From Martinezella lusitana (GTDB taxonomy: Bacteria > Pseudomonadota > Alphaproteobacteria > Rhizobiales > Rhizobiaceae): a stretch of DNA of 64,000 bases. Under the pieces are notes generated by a model, which was given only the letters and a program-made list of their open reading frames with translations, searched no databases and had not been told where the DNA came from. Positions 7,488 through 20,197 of the stretch are shown here, one piece after another; the first letter of the stretch is position 1, and every line of letters begins with the position of its first letter. Position numbers and translations under genes: made by a program. The stretch is from the NCBI RefSeq assembly GCF_016901135.1, contig NZ_JAFEVL010000075.1, positions 1 to 64,000 on the forward strand. The letters are read 5' to 3'.

Positions 7488-8756
7488 CTAGCCCCTGAGC
7501 GTCTTGACCTTGGTCAGATCCGGAAAGATCCGCATCCAGAGCAGCACCACAACTATGGTGCCGACGCCGCCGACGATGCCGGTCAATACCGGCCCGAGGA
7601 CGCTGGCGAGCATACCGGACTCGAATTCGCCGAGCTGGTTGGATGTGCCGATGAACAGCGAGTTCACGGCATTGACGCGGCCGCGCATGGTATCCGGCGT
7701 CAGGAGCTGCACGAGCGAACTGCGCACGACAACGCTGACCGTATCCGACGCGCCGAGGACGAACAGTGCCGCTACGGAAAGGATGATATTGCTCGAGAGC
7801 GCGAACACAACGGTGGCAACACCGAAAATCAGCACCGCAAACAGCATCTTCTTGCCGACATCGGTCTGGAGTGGTCGCCGAGCCAGCCGGATCGACATCA
7901 CCAATGCGCCAACCGCCGGGGCGGCGCGCAATAGGCCGAGTCCCCAGGGGCCAGCATGCAGGATATCGCGGGCGAACATCGGGAGGAGTGCCGTCGCGCC
8001 GCCAAGCAGGACGGCGAAGAGATCGAGCGAGATCGTCCCCAGCATCACAGGCCGGCTTCTGATGAACGAAACGCCGGCAAAGACGGAACTCAGCGTCATT
8101 GGCTCCCGTGACGACGGCTGTTGCCGCTCGACACGGATCGAAATGACGTTGATGCTCGCAATGACGTAGAGCACCGCGGAAACGGCAAAGGGCGCGACAG
8201 GGCTGACGCCGTAGAGCAGGCCGCCGAGCGACGGGCCGATGATGAAGGCGGTCTGCATCATCGAGGTCGAGGTGGCAATGGCAACCTGAAGCAACGACGA
8301 CGGCACGATATTCGGCAGCAGCGCCGCCATGGTCGGGCGTTCGAATGCGGTGGCGGCACCCATGACCGCAACCGCGGCCAGAATGCCGGCCGGGCCGATC
8401 CACTGCTGCCAGACCGCCACGGCCAGCACGAGAGCGGTCAAGGCCTCGACCAGTTGGCAGGCGAGACCGATGCGGCGCCGGTCGAACCGGTCGGCCACAT
8501 GGCCGACGACGAAGGTCAGGATGACCATGGGAAGAAACTGGCAGAAGCCGACCAGGCCAAGGAAAAAGGCGCTATGGGTCTGATCATAGATCATCCAGCC
8601 CATGGCGACCGTCACCGACTGAAAACCTATCGAAGAAAAGACGCGCGACGCCGCAAACGAACGATAGCCGGGGTGACCGAGTACACCCGGCCGGTCTTGA
8701 TTCTGCAGCGTATCCATCGGCTTTCTTCGTCTGCCGGCGCGGGTGCGCGGAGACAT
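7488..8756 (-). CDS. MFS transporter, EntS/MFS_3-like exporter
   Basis: 422 residues with about 12 hydrophobic segments. Motif A appears after helix 2 as GHVADRFDRRRIG. Sequence style (ERPTMAALLPNIVP; TMRGRVNAVNSLFIGTSNQLGEFESG) matches the MFS_3 group that contains the enterobactin exporter EntS. Inner membrane, substrate unknown. Starts at 8756 (GAGAA upstream) or 8717 (GAAGAAAG upstream) cannot be separated. Single gene. Confidence 0.88.
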   Translation of the reverse strand: MSPRTRAGRRRKPMDTLQNQDRPGVLGHPGYRSFAASRVFSSIGFQSVTVAMGWMIYDQTHSAFFLGLVGFCQFLPMVILTFVVGHVADRFDRRRIGLACQLVEALTALVLAVAVWQQWIGPAGILAAVAVMGAATAFERPTMAALLPNIVPSSLLQVAIATSTSMMQTAFIIGPSLGGLLYGVSPVAPFAVSAVLYVIASINVISIRVERQQPSSREPMTLSSVFAGVSFIRSRPVMLGTISLDLFAVLLGGATALLPMFARDILHAGPWGLGLLRAAPAVGALVMSIRLARRPLQTDVGKKMLFAVLIFGVATVVFALSSNIILSVAALFVLGASDTVSVVVRSSLVQLLTPDTMRGRVNAVNSLFIGTSNQLGEFESGMLASVLGPVLTGIVGGVGTIVVVLLWMRIFPDLTKVKTLRG

Positions 8757-8815
8757 GTTTTCTCAATCGTTCGAAATTCTGTCGAAGCCCCTGCTCTGCC
8801 CGAACGCGCCGGTTG

Positions 8816-9547
8816 TCAACTGTGTTTTTGCTCAGGTTGAAGATTCGTCGCGGGCGACAGATCAAATCGCGGTGATGAACGGCTGAGAAGCGCCGACCGC
8901 GCCTCGACAGACCAGACGCTCGCCAGCTCCGCCGCGATCATGCCGATCAGACGCGGGACATCGCTGCTTGCCAAGTCATGCAGCGCCTCGGCGACGATCA
9001 GCACGGACTTGGTATCCTCACGCACGGCGGAACGGCCGCTTTGCCGGTTGGTCCAGCGCCGGGCATGCGCCTGCCCGCCAGTATCGGCAAAGATCACCTC
9101 TCCAGGCTCCGGATGCTCCGTCTCGCCGGAAAAGGTGAGGTAGGACTCACTGCCGCTTGCGTGCCGCACCTCGAGATCACCTGTTATCTTCGCAAGGTCG
9201 AAAACCGCGACGGGAATGGCGAATGCGATCGACACGGCGTTGCAGAGATCGACGAGCGGATGCAGCCGCGGCAACGAACCCTCCTGACGAAAACGACGCA
9301 GCAAGGCCTCCGAAGCGCAGCGATATTGAGTGGGCTTCAACCCCATTTTCGAAAAGCTGCGCCGCCAGGCCTGAATTTCCGGCATTTCGCCTTCGGAACC
9401 TTGCACCAGCCGCTCTGCGGCGGTCGCATGGTACCTGGCGATGCGATCCGCCACAGCGGCGTCCGCGGTGATCCCTTCGGCGAACAGAACGCCGGGAACC
9501 AATTCGGGAAACTCGCTCCACATCTCGTTTGAATGGCGGAAGTACAT
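8816..9547 (-). CDS. B3/B4 domain protein (PheT editing-domain homologue)
   Basis: 243 residues resembling the free-standing B3/B4 domain of phenylalanyl-tRNA synthetase beta subunits: SKMGLKPTQYRCASEALLRR, PLVDLCNAVSIAFAIPVAV, and GEVIFADTGGQAHARRWTNRQ are the family blocks. Free-standing B3/4 proteins are thought to act in tRNA proofreading, though bacterial members are poorly studied. ATG 9547 with AGAAGGAGAAG upstream is preferred to 9598. Just upstream lies the AraC regulator on the same strand (81 bp gap). Confidence 0.85.
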   Translation of the reverse strand: MYFRHSNEMWSEFPELVPGVLFAEGITADAAVADRIARYHATAAERLVQGSEGEMPEIQAWRRSFSKMGLKPTQYRCASEALLRRFRQEGSLPRLHPLVDLCNAVSIAFAIPVAVFDLAKITGDLEVRHASGSESYLTFSGETEHPEPGEVIFADTGGQAHARRWTNRQSGRSAVREDTKSVLIVAEALHDLASSDVPRLIGMIAAELASVWSVEARSALLSRSSPRFDLSPATNLQPEQKHS

Positions 9548-9628
9548 GGCTTCTCCTTCTGCAATCTCGCTTAGCGTTGCAGAAAACCTCGTTGTCATCG
9601 CCCGGTCTTGAACAAAATTGCAGGAGCC

Positions 9629-10438
9629 TCAGCAGGCCGCCGCTGCATAGGCGCCCGGCGATATGCCGAAATTGCGCACGAAGAGCCGCGTCATGTGGCT
9701 TTGATCCGCAAAGCCGCTGGCAAAGGCTGCCTCAGCCAATGGTGTGCCCGCCGCGATCAACCGCCGCGCCTCGTGGATACGGCGCTGCAAGAGATAGGCA
9801 TGCGGCGTGAGCCCCGTCGCCTTGGTGAATGCGCGCAGGAACTGGAAATGGCTTAGCCCGCAGGCATCCGCGAGTTCGGCAAGCGTCAGGGGTGCTGCGG
9901 GATCATGCTCGATCAGATCGCGCGCACGACCGATGGCGGCAGGAACAGCAAAATCGCGCGGCGCCGGCACTCCCTCGCTCATCACAGCAGCGACCAGCGA
10001 TAACAACAGCCCATCCTGCAACAGTTCATCCTGTGGCGCGGCGTTGCCAACCAGAAGCGGGAACAGGGTTTTGAAACACGACGCCACTTGGCCATTGCGA
10101 ATAACAGGCGACGGAAATTCCGCGTCGCCAATGCTCCCCTCGCCGATATCGTCAAGCAGATCGCCGATCAGCCTCGGATCGAAATAGAGCATCGACCAGG
10201 CCCGGCTTTCGCCGATGGGCATGCCGTCATGCACTTCGTTCGGATTGACGCTGATGACATCCCCCGCCTCGGCCCGCACCATTCCGCGCCCGCTGAGCGA
10301 CGCCTGCGCGCCGGATTCGATGATGCCGATACCGAATTGGTCATGCGTATGCTTGGGAAAGCTATGACCCGTTTCTGCCTTCACGGCCTCGATGCCTTCA
10401 ACGTGAGAGCGGAATATCCTGAACTGGCCGGATCTCAT
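9629..10438 (-). CDS. AraC-family transcriptional regulator with cupin sensor
   Basis: 269 residues. The N-terminal AraC-binding cupin (HTHDQFGIGIIESGAQ, VNPNEVHDG) is followed by two helix-turn-helix units: LAELADACGLSHFQFLRAF and AAFASGFADQSHMTRLF, ending with NFGISPGAY. The layout matches sensors of small molecules that control an adjacent exporter or enzyme; candidates are the B3/4 gene downstream or the DMT exporter upstream. Confidence 0.9.
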   Translation of the reverse strand: MRSGQFRIFRSHVEGIEAVKAETGHSFPKHTHDQFGIGIIESGAQASLSGRGMVRAEAGDVISVNPNEVHDGMPIGESRAWSMLYFDPRLIGDLLDDIGEGSIGDAEFPSPVIRNGQVASCFKTLFPLLVGNAAPQDELLQDGLLLSLVAAVMSEGVPAPRDFAVPAAIGRARDLIEHDPAAPLTLAELADACGLSHFQFLRAFTKATGLTPHAYLLQRRIHEARRLIAAGTPLAEAAFASGFADQSHMTRLFVRNFGISPGAYAAAAC

Positions 10439-10542
10439 GATGATCGCTTTTCCACACGGACAAAGTGCTGCCCTGAAAACTTCGGCAAAGAATAGCGCGG
10501 CGGTGCCATCGCATGCAATGCGTGCCCATCAGGACATCTGCA

Positions 10543-11523
10543 TCACCTGTCGGACGCTGCGGTCTCTTCATCCTGCGCCGTCGCCAATGCTGCCTGGGTA
10601 TTGCCGGCAACGGCCGCCGGCAGCGGCGTGCCGCGTTTGCGCTCGCGCGCCAGCGTCAACAGCCCGGAAAAGATGATGAGGACGATGCCGAAGGCCATGG
10701 GCGTATCGATGCTGTCATTGAACAGCAGATAACCGAACGCGATGGCCCAGATCATCTGGCTGTATTGCGGCGGAGCGACAAGATTGGCTGGCGCCATACG
10801 CGCGGCATTCATCAGCAACACGTTGCCGAAGGCGCCCAGCAGGCCATAGCTCGCCAGGAAAATCCACTGCGTCGCGGTCGGCGCGGTAACCTCCGAGAGC
10901 ATGAGGAAGCCGCTGACGATCAGCGTGCCGAAAAGACCCGCCCCGTAGAGCGAGATACGCTTCTCTTTCGATCCGAGCGCACGGTTGATGACGATCGAAA
11001 TCGCGGCGGCAAGCCCACCGATCGCGGCGCAGAGATGGCCGATCGAGAGTTCGCGAAAACCCGGCCGCAAGACGATGAGCACGCCGACGAACCCCAGGAT
11101 GACGGCCGTCCAGCGCTGCCAGCGCACATCTTCCTTAAGGAAGACAACGGAGAGGATCGTCACGAAGGACGGCAGCAGGAAGAGCAGCGCAAAGGCTTCC
11201 GCCATAGGTAGCTTGGTAAAGGCGACCACGGAGCAGATCGCGCCCGTAGCACCGCAGATGAAGCGCAGCAGCCACAGGGGCCGGTTCGACGTCTTCACCA
11301 TATCGATCCAGCCATCCTCCCTCCGCTTCAGGAAGGGCACGGCGGCAAAACCGAACAGAGCGCCGATGAAGGCCACCTGATAGGAGGGAACCACACCATG
11401 CAGGATCTTGATCGAGGCATCGCTGAAGGCAAAGACGGCATAGGACGCGAATGCCACGAGGACGCCACGCAAGGCGGAGCGACCGGCGGCTGCGGAACTG
11501 GAATCGGCCGTAATCGAGGACAT
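10543..11523 (-). CDS. DMT superfamily (EamA) exporter
   Basis: 326 residues, ten predicted helices as two EamA repeats. The first repeat starts at about residue 17 (GVLVAFASYAVFAFSDASIK) and the second around residue 170. Such proteins export amino acids or other small metabolites. ATG 11523 (MSSITADSS) is chosen; the longer reading to 11616 adds a non-membrane, leader-like tail with no support. The last 40 residues are hydrophilic. Confidence 0.88.
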   Translation of the reverse strand: MSSITADSSSAAAGRSALRGVLVAFASYAVFAFSDASIKILHGVVPSYQVAFIGALFGFAAVPFLKRREDGWIDMVKTSNRPLWLLRFICGATGAICSVVAFTKLPMAEAFALLFLLPSFVTILSVVFLKEDVRWQRWTAVILGFVGVLIVLRPGFRELSIGHLCAAIGGLAAAISIVINRALGSKEKRISLYGAGLFGTLIVSGFLMLSEVTAPTATQWIFLASYGLLGAFGNVLLMNAARMAPANLVAPPQYSQMIWAIAFGYLLFNDSIDTPMAFGIVLIIFSGLLTLARERKRGTPLPAAVAGNTQAALATAQDEETAASDR

Positions 11524-11659
11524 CGGAATCGTACAATGCGACGGGAGGAGAATTGAATCAGGTAGATACGGGCAATTGTATGATGAAATAGGCCGAATTT
11601 CGATTGGGGGTAGCAATAAACTATTGTTTCAAGCAGGCGAGGCAGGTGTGTTCGTCAAA

Positions 11660-13228
11660 TCAGTTTGATGGAAGGCTAAGGCTTTTCCATTTGTCCTGCG
11701 GGATAGCAGCCCCCAGGCGATATGCAAAAGACGTGACTTTCGTTGCGCTGACATCGAGCCCGCATTTTATGCCGACATAATTATAACCATCCGGCGTTCG
11801 GTATACAGCCTTGTCGGCCTCTATGCTCCGGTTCGAATTTCGACTTTCGGCACCCTTCGGTATGCCAAAGCCAATCACATGAATGCCTGCCGCATTGAGC
11901 TGAGCTGCGGTTTCAGCGTTGCAAAGCTGGCTCATCCGCATCGGTTCCGGAAGGCCCTTCCATTTCACCAAAAAGCTCTTGGGTAACCCCGCGAGCTCCT
12001 TCGATGAGTAAAATTGCTTAGCTTGTATGAACGGTCCCGCCGCTACGCCGGGCTCTGCCTTTGCAGGCCCCGTATTTCCCAATTTTGACCCTTCTTGCGT
12101 CGCTTGAGGAACTGGTCTTATCGAGCTTTGCTGCTCATGCTGGGCCCCCGGCTCGACAACTAAAGCAGTACCATCTCCTTGCCCGTTCCCGTTGTTGGAG
12201 CCAACCCCCTCGCTCGTTGCTGGCTGTTGTTGAGACGTTACGATGCGCGGCACGACAATCTGCGGTGCAAGACTGTCGGGAGCCGCGCTCATCCTTGCCT
12301 GTGATCCCACGATGGTTTGATCAGTCGGCGGCGTATCCGGTTGATCGACTGTAGTGTCGGACGGCAAGTCCGTCGCAAGCTCTTCCGGTTTCGACATTGA
12401 TGCGGTATCGGGTGAATTCGGATCGGAAGCCGGCGTAGTCGCATTTGGTTGCGTAGGCTTATCGTCCGATCCTCCCTGTGCGGAAGATGCCTGTTTCTGC
12501 GATTGAGAATCAGAATTGGATGCTGCTGGCGTCGCCGTTGCCTGAGCATTAGCATCTGCCTGCTCCGTAGCAGACTGAGCGCTATTGGTGTCTGCTGATG
12601 TCGTAGACTGCTCTTCAGGCTGACTATCGGTCACCGTGGGTGATAGTGTCGCATTATCCGTCGTCGGCGTGTCTGCCTGCTTTGGTGATGATACATCTTG
12701 GGTCGGCTTTCTATCGTCCGGGCTGGCTGAAGTGGCATCCGCCTGCGCCGTCTCAGAATCCGATTTATCAATCGGTTTCTGTTCCGCCTGCTCTGCTTTT
12801 GTCTCCGAAGGTTTTTCCGGAGCAGAAGCTCTCTGCTCCGATTTGGCGCCACCATCCTTGTCATCCGGCTTGTCAGCAGGCTGCTTTACGCTGTCGGCCT
12901 TTGCATTGTCTTGTGTTTGCACTTTAGCATCCGCCTGTGCTTGCTCGTCCAGCTTCTTTGCCTCCGCCGTCTGCTGCTGCGGCTTCTCGTCGGGCTTTGG
13001 TGTCGGCTTCGGAGGCTGATCGGGCTTCTCGTTCTCCTTCGTCGCGATCTCCTGCTTTTCCTGCTGTTGCGGCACGAGCTCGACGTTGACGCTGTCCTCG
13101 GGCTTCGCCTGAGGCGGTGCGGGCAGCAGCGGCAGCAGAAAAATAGCAACAAACAGGACATGCAGGAGGATCGACAGGACAAAGCCCGGCCTGATCTCCT
13201 TATCCCGCTTTGCCGCAACCTCTCCCAT
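11660..13228 (-). CDS. DUF930 protein with TonB-like anchor and long disordered linker
   Basis: 522 residues. One transmembrane helix (about residues 15-38, FVLSILLHVLFVAIFLLPLL) gives a TonB/TolA-like topology with the rest in the periplasm. Residues about 45-390 are disordered: first Lys/Gln/Glu/Pro-rich (EKQEIATKENEKPDQPPKPT), then Ser/Thr/Gln/Asp-rich. The C-terminal 125 residues are the DUF930 domain (SSKELAGLPKSFLVKWKG, RMSQLCNAETAAQL, GIKCGLDVSATKVTSFAYRL) with conserved cysteines. Known mainly in rhizobia, function unknown; a periplasm-spanning role is inferred from shape only. Confidence 0.85.
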   Translation of the reverse strand: MGEVAAKRDKEIRPGFVLSILLHVLFVAIFLLPLLPAPPQAKPEDSVNVELVPQQQEKQEIATKENEKPDQPPKPTPKPDEKPQQQTAEAKKLDEQAQADAKVQTQDNAKADSVKQPADKPDDKDGGAKSEQRASAPEKPSETKAEQAEQKPIDKSDSETAQADATSASPDDRKPTQDVSSPKQADTPTTDNATLSPTVTDSQPEEQSTTSADTNSAQSATEQADANAQATATPAASNSDSQSQKQASSAQGGSDDKPTQPNATTPASDPNSPDTASMSKPEELATDLPSDTTVDQPDTPPTDQTIVGSQARMSAAPDSLAPQIVVPRIVTSQQQPATSEGVGSNNGNGQGDGTALVVEPGAQHEQQSSIRPVPQATQEGSKLGNTGPAKAEPGVAAGPFIQAKQFYSSKELAGLPKSFLVKWKGLPEPMRMSQLCNAETAAQLNAAGIHVIGFGIPKGAESRNSNRSIEADKAVYRTPDGYNYVGIKCGLDVSATKVTSFAYRLGAAIPQDKWKSLSLPSN

Positions 13229-13463
13229 CGTTCAGCGGACGACTTGCCGAGCAAAGGCAACAGAGGGGAAAACGCACATCATTCTCATTGGAACCTTACC
13301 GAAAACAGATCGGACCTCGCCGGCCCGCAGACATATGGTACGCAACAACACGACACGAAAGAAGCAATTGCCGAAATCGAACTTGTCAGGCCACTGTTCG
13401 ATCCGCAATGGCTCAAAAACACACCTGCGTGATCGGGTGACGTGAGAACCCGTTCATCCATCG

Positions 13464-14264
13464 TCAAAAGAACTCATCCAGCAGCCGATAGTAAGCCGCC
13501 TTTTCAGGGTGCATCTCAAAGTTTCCGTAGGCCTTCAAAAAGTCGGCAACAAGATCTTCCCCGAAATTGCGCTCGACGCTGCCGCAGGCCAGCGCGATAT
13601 CCTGATGGCGATCGGCAACGCCGAGGCGACCGCAATCGATGTAGCCACTGAAGCCATCGCCATTGGCGATGAAATTCGGCAGGCAGGCGTCGCCGTGGGT
13701 CACCACCAGATCCTCCGCCATAGGCCTGCGCTCTTCAAGTTCCTGGAACAGATCCTGCGCCGATCTCCCGAGCCTTGCGTCATCGAAATCGTCTTCGTCC
13801 ACACAGCCTGCAAGCAACCGCGCTTTTGCATCAGCAATCCTGTTCTCCAGGCGATGATCAAAAGGACAGGAGGCAATATCAAGGCCGTGCAGCCGCCGCA
13901 GCGCGCCCGCCAGGATCCGCACTCTTTCGATCGGCGGCAATCGACCATCGCTGACGAGATCCGCGCCCGGAAGCGCACTCATCAACAGCCACTCTCGCCC
14001 ACCGTCTGTTTCGTGGACAATCACCTCGGGGCACGCAATACCCTTTGAGGCGAGCCATCGCAGCCTGGAAACCTCACCCGCTAGCTCGCCCAGCGGATGA
14101 ATGATCTCGGTCTTGAGATAGACGGGCGCTCGGCCAACAGCTTCGAGCCGAAAGACATGCGCCGAGGAGCGACCGAGCTCAGCCGGTCGCCAATCATATT
14201 CCGCGAGCAGATCGCTCAGCCGTGCGGGCAGTGGCATTTCGATAGTCTGCGGCTTGTTCGCCAT
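13464..14264 (-). CDS. aminoglycoside 3'-phosphotransferase, APH(3') family
   Basis: 266 residues, the usual APH(3') length. The catalytic loop VVTHGDACLPNF supplies the catalytic Asp and metal-binding Asn; the metal site follows as YIDCGRLGVADRHQDIALA, and the protein ends YYRLLDEFF as in the NptII group. The N-terminal ATP lobe has VYLKTE. The family phosphorylates kanamycin/neomycin-type aminoglycosides; whether this chromosomal copy confers resistance cannot be told from sequence. No mobile sequences flank it, and base composition matches neighbours. Confidence 0.9.
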   Translation of the reverse strand: MANKPQTIEMPLPARLSDLLAEYDWRPAELGRSSAHVFRLEAVGRAPVYLKTEIIHPLGELAGEVSRLRWLASKGIACPEVIVHETDGGREWLLMSALPGADLVSDGRLPPIERVRILAGALRRLHGLDIASCPFDHRLENRIADAKARLLAGCVDEDDFDDARLGRSAQDLFQELEERRPMAEDLVVTHGDACLPNFIANGDGFSGYIDCGRLGVADRHQDIALACGSVERNFGEDLVADFLKAYGNFEMHPEKAAYYRLLDEFF

Positions 14265-14297
14265 GGCCCGAACCTTGATCCCGATCCGTTATCAATG

Positions 14298-14328
14298 GAA
14301 AACCCGGCTCGCTTTCGCAAACCGGGTT
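14298..14328 (-). terminator. rho-independent terminator after rpoD
   Basis: On the minus strand, GAACCCGG / CCGGGTT form a stem with the loop around tttgcgaaagcgag, followed by TTTTCC. It is 40 bp beyond the rpoD stop. Confidence 0.75.
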
Positions 14329-14367
14329 CAATCTCATAACAACGCCAATGCCGGCTTGCGCCCGGCC

Positions 14368-16428
<2,061 letters not shown>

Positions 16429-16877
16429 CTCTATATCGTCGCTTTCCCTGACGCTGCAAACTTACACGCGGTAGAACATTTCAATCTGGCCGGCACGCCC
16501 TGCGCCAGCCTCGACTCACCGACAAACACCTAACGGAATGACCTTTAATGCCCGATTAACCACGATCACCGCTGCCGGATTGCAAAGCTGGATTGCGTTT
16601 GGATTTCCGGCCATGTTATTAGGTGATCCGCTTGATCCAGTTTACCGTTCTTTCCGAAGTTAAACGGTGATTCCTAGATTTTTTGTTCTCGTCAAGCTTT
16701 TCCAGCAAAAAAGCCCGTTAAATACCCGAAAAAGCCTTATCCACAGGCTCGGTGCGCCATAAACAATTGCTTTCCGTATTTAGGAAGTCCCCGCACGATG
16801 ACAAGAGCGTGCTAGCCAAACGCTCGCATTTCCTGCATCGCGACGTGTTACCGATGTAGAAAAGCGACAGTTAGGGG
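16429..16877. other. 449-bp non-coding region upstream of rpoD
   Basis: No open frame with coding character. It must hold the rpoD promoter and leader; a TTGACG (-35-like, minus strand, 16690-16695) is present but I find no good -10 at the right distance. A perfect DnaA box lies at 16737-16745. An accgtt/aacggt inverted repeat occurs at 16644-16668. Confidence 0.6.
16737..16745 (+). promoter_or_regulatory. DnaA box (TTATCCACA)
   Basis: An exact match to the consensus DnaA box about 310 bp upstream of the rpoD start. A single 9-mer can occur by chance, but its place in a promoter region of a core gene makes DnaA control possible. Confidence 0.45.
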
Positions 16878-17915
<1,038 letters not shown>

Positions 17916-17936
17916 GATCGGCTCTCTCCAACCAAT

Positions 17937-19124
17937 TCAAATGATTCCGAGTTCTTGTCCGGCTTCCGCAAAGGCGGTGATCGCCTTTTCGACATCGGCC
18001 TTCGAGTGTGCGGCCGACATCTGCGTGCGGATGCGCGCCTGTCCCTTCGGCACGACGGGGAAGGAAAAGCCGATAACATAGACGCCCTTTTGCAGCATCA
18101 GCGCCGCCATCTCCTGCGCCAACTTGGCATCACCAAGCATGACGGGGATGATCGGGTGGTCGGCACCTGCGAGCGTGAAACCGAGCTTGGTCATTTCGCT
18201 GCGGAAGAGTTCGGCATTGCCACGGAGACGATCGCGAAGAGCGTCGCCGTTGTCGATCAGGTCAAAGACTTTCAGCGAGGCGGCGGCGATGACCGGCGCC
18301 AACGTATTGGAGAAAAGATACGGGCGCGATCGCTGCCGCAACCAATCGACGATTTCGCCTCTGGCCGAGGTATAGCCACCCGAGGCACCGCCAAGCGCCT
18401 TGCCGAGCGTGCCGGTGATGATGTCGATCCGACCCTCGACGCCGCAATGCTCCGGCGATCCGCGGCCATGAGCGCCGACAAAGCCGACGGCATGGCTGTC
18501 ATCGACCATGACCATGGCACCGTATTTCTCGGCCAGATCGCACACGCCGCCGAGATTGGCGATGATGCCGTCCATGGAGAAGACGCCGTCGGTCGCGATA
18601 AGCTTGAAGCGGCTGCCCTCCGCCTTCTTCAGCTCTTCCTCCAGCGCCGCCATGTCGTTGTTGGCATAGCGGAAGCGCTTGGCCTTGGAGAGCCGCACGC
18701 CATCGATGATCGAGGCATGGTTGAGCGCATCCGAGATGATGGCATCTTCCTCAGACAGCAGCGTCTCGAACAGCCCGCCATTGGCATCGAAGCAGGAGGA
18801 GTAGAGGATGGTATCCTCCATGCCGAGAAAGGCCGAAATCCGCGCTTCCAGCTGCTTGTGCTCTTCCTGCGTGCCGCAGATGAAGCGAACCGAGGCCATG
18901 CCGTAGCCGTAGCGATCGAGCGCCTTCTTCGCCGCCTCGGCAAGCTCCTCGTTGTCGGCGAGGCCAAGGTAATTGTTGGCGCAGAAATTGAGCACGCGAG
19001 CGCCGCCGACGACGGCGATCTCACCGGCTTGCTTGGAGGTGATGACGCGCTCGGGCTTGTAGAGCCCCGCGTCTTTCAAGCCGGCAAGTTCGTTGCGCAA
19101 GTGGGATATGAACGCAGAGGTCAT
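17937..19124 (-). CDS. kbl: 2-amino-3-ketobutyrate CoA ligase (glycine C-acetyltransferase)
   Basis: 395 residues, fold-type I PLP enzyme of the alpha-oxoamine synthase family. It cleaves 2-amino-3-ketobutyrate with CoA to glycine and acetyl-CoA. Family blocks: VRFICGTQEEHKQLE, the PLP-ring His in DDSHAVGFVGAHGRG, and the Schiff-base Lys in GTLGKALGGASGGYTS. First gene of the kbl-tdh operon. Confidence 0.97.
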   Translation of the reverse strand: MTSAFISHLRNELAGLKDAGLYKPERVITSKQAGEIAVVGGARVLNFCANNYLGLADNEELAEAAKKALDRYGYGMASVRFICGTQEEHKQLEARISAFLGMEDTILYSSCFDANGGLFETLLSEEDAIISDALNHASIIDGVRLSKAKRFRYANNDMAALEEELKKAEGSRFKLIATDGVFSMDGIIANLGGVCDLAEKYGAMVMVDDSHAVGFVGAHGRGSPEHCGVEGRIDIITGTLGKALGGASGGYTSARGEIVDWLRQRSRPYLFSNTLAPVIAAASLKVFDLIDNGDALRDRLRGNAELFRSEMTKLGFTLAGADHPIIPVMLGDAKLAQEMAALMLQKGVYVIGFSFPVVPKGQARIRTQMSAAHSKADVEKAITAFAEAGQELGII

Positions 19125-19388
19125 GGTCGCATTCCGATGCTGGTCACGGTGCCTAACTATTCAAGAAATAACACAGGATTCGGCCTCTTGCTGCATCCAG
19201 CAGCGGCAAAAATGCGTAGCGCCGTGACGTCGGCGCGATAGGGACCAGGTTCGATATTATCTGTCAAACTGGCTCGGATATACGCAAGTTCTTAGCCAGG
19301 GTTCATCGGTTGCTATTGCAAAAATTACTTGACTGAGTCCATTATCTTGCGGCAAGTCAGATCTTGATCGGATGATAAAGGGAGAGCC

Positions 19389-20159
19389 ATGAGCATATTT
19401 CACAGATTCTCCCTCGCGGGGCGGATTGCCCTTGTTACCGGCGGCGGGCGCGGCCTCGGATTTGAAATGGCCCAGGCGCTTGCTGATGCCGGCGCCCATG
19501 TCATCGTCAACGGACGAACTGCGGCCACGCTGGATACGGCCGTCGAAGCCATCCGGACAAGAGACGGCTCTGCCGAAGCCGCCGCCTTCGACATCGGCGA
19601 CCGCGAGGCTCAGCGCGCGGCGATGGCGGATATCGAGAAAAATCATGGCCGGCTCGACATATTGATCAACAATGTCGGCGCCCGCGACAGACGCCCCTTG
19701 GCCGACTTCGATGACGAAGCGATCCTCGCCCTGCTCAACACGGATCTGGCCGCCTCGATCATGCTCTCCCGCGATGCCGCCCGCCTGATGAAGCGACACA
19801 ATCACGGGCGGCTGATCTCGGTCACCTCGATCAGCGGCCAAGTCGTCATGCCCGGCGACTGCGTCTACCCCGCAGCCAAACAGGGGCTGACCGGCCTCAT
19901 GCGCGGCATGGCGGTGGAATTCGGCCCACATGGCATCACCAGCAATGCCATCGCTCCGGGCTGGTTCGCGACGGAAACGAATGCCGCGATGGCCGCGAAT
20001 GAAGAACTGATCCCTTTCGTGCGCCAGCGCATCCCGGTTCAGCGCTGGGGGCGGCCGGATGAAATTGCGGGCGCTGCATTGTTTCTCGCCAGCGACGCTG
20101 CCTCCTTCGTCAACGGCCATGTCTTGACCATCGATGGCGGCATGACCGTGCGCATGTAG
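19389..20159 (+). CDS. SDR family oxidoreductase (gluconate 5-dehydrogenase-like)
   Basis: 256 residues, classical short-chain dehydrogenase: cofactor motif TGGGRGLGFEMA, NNVGARD, catalytic Ser in SVTSISGQ and Y-x-x-x-K in VYPAAKQG, and the closing SFVNGHVLTIDGG. Overall style resembles gluconate/ketogluconate 5-reductases but substrate is not certain. GGGAGAGCC precedes the ATG. It stands alone on the + strand between kbl and recQ. Confidence 0.88.
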   Translation: MSIFHRFSLAGRIALVTGGGRGLGFEMAQALADAGAHVIVNGRTAATLDTAVEAIRTRDGSAEAAAFDIGDREAQRAAMADIEKNHGRLDILINNVGARDRRPLADFDDEAILALLNTDLAASIMLSRDAARLMKRHNHGRLISVTSISGQVVMPGDCVYPAAKQGLTGLMRGMAVEFGPHGITSNAIAPGWFATETNAAMAANEELIPFVRQRIPVQRWGRPDEIAGAALFLASDAASFVNGHVLTIDGGMTVRM

Positions 20160-20197
20160 CGTGGAGATTGTCGTGATTCACGCTCGTCCGCGAGATA

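Noticed and set aside
12636..13019. Plus-strand frame rich in Ser/Cys/Ala opposite the DUF930 gene
   Set aside because: Direct by-product of the repetitive linker codons of the minus-strand gene.
16690..16695. TTGACG as the rpoD -35 element
   Set aside because: A good -35 hexamer, but no acceptable -10 hexamer at 16-18 bp, so I do not call a promoter.
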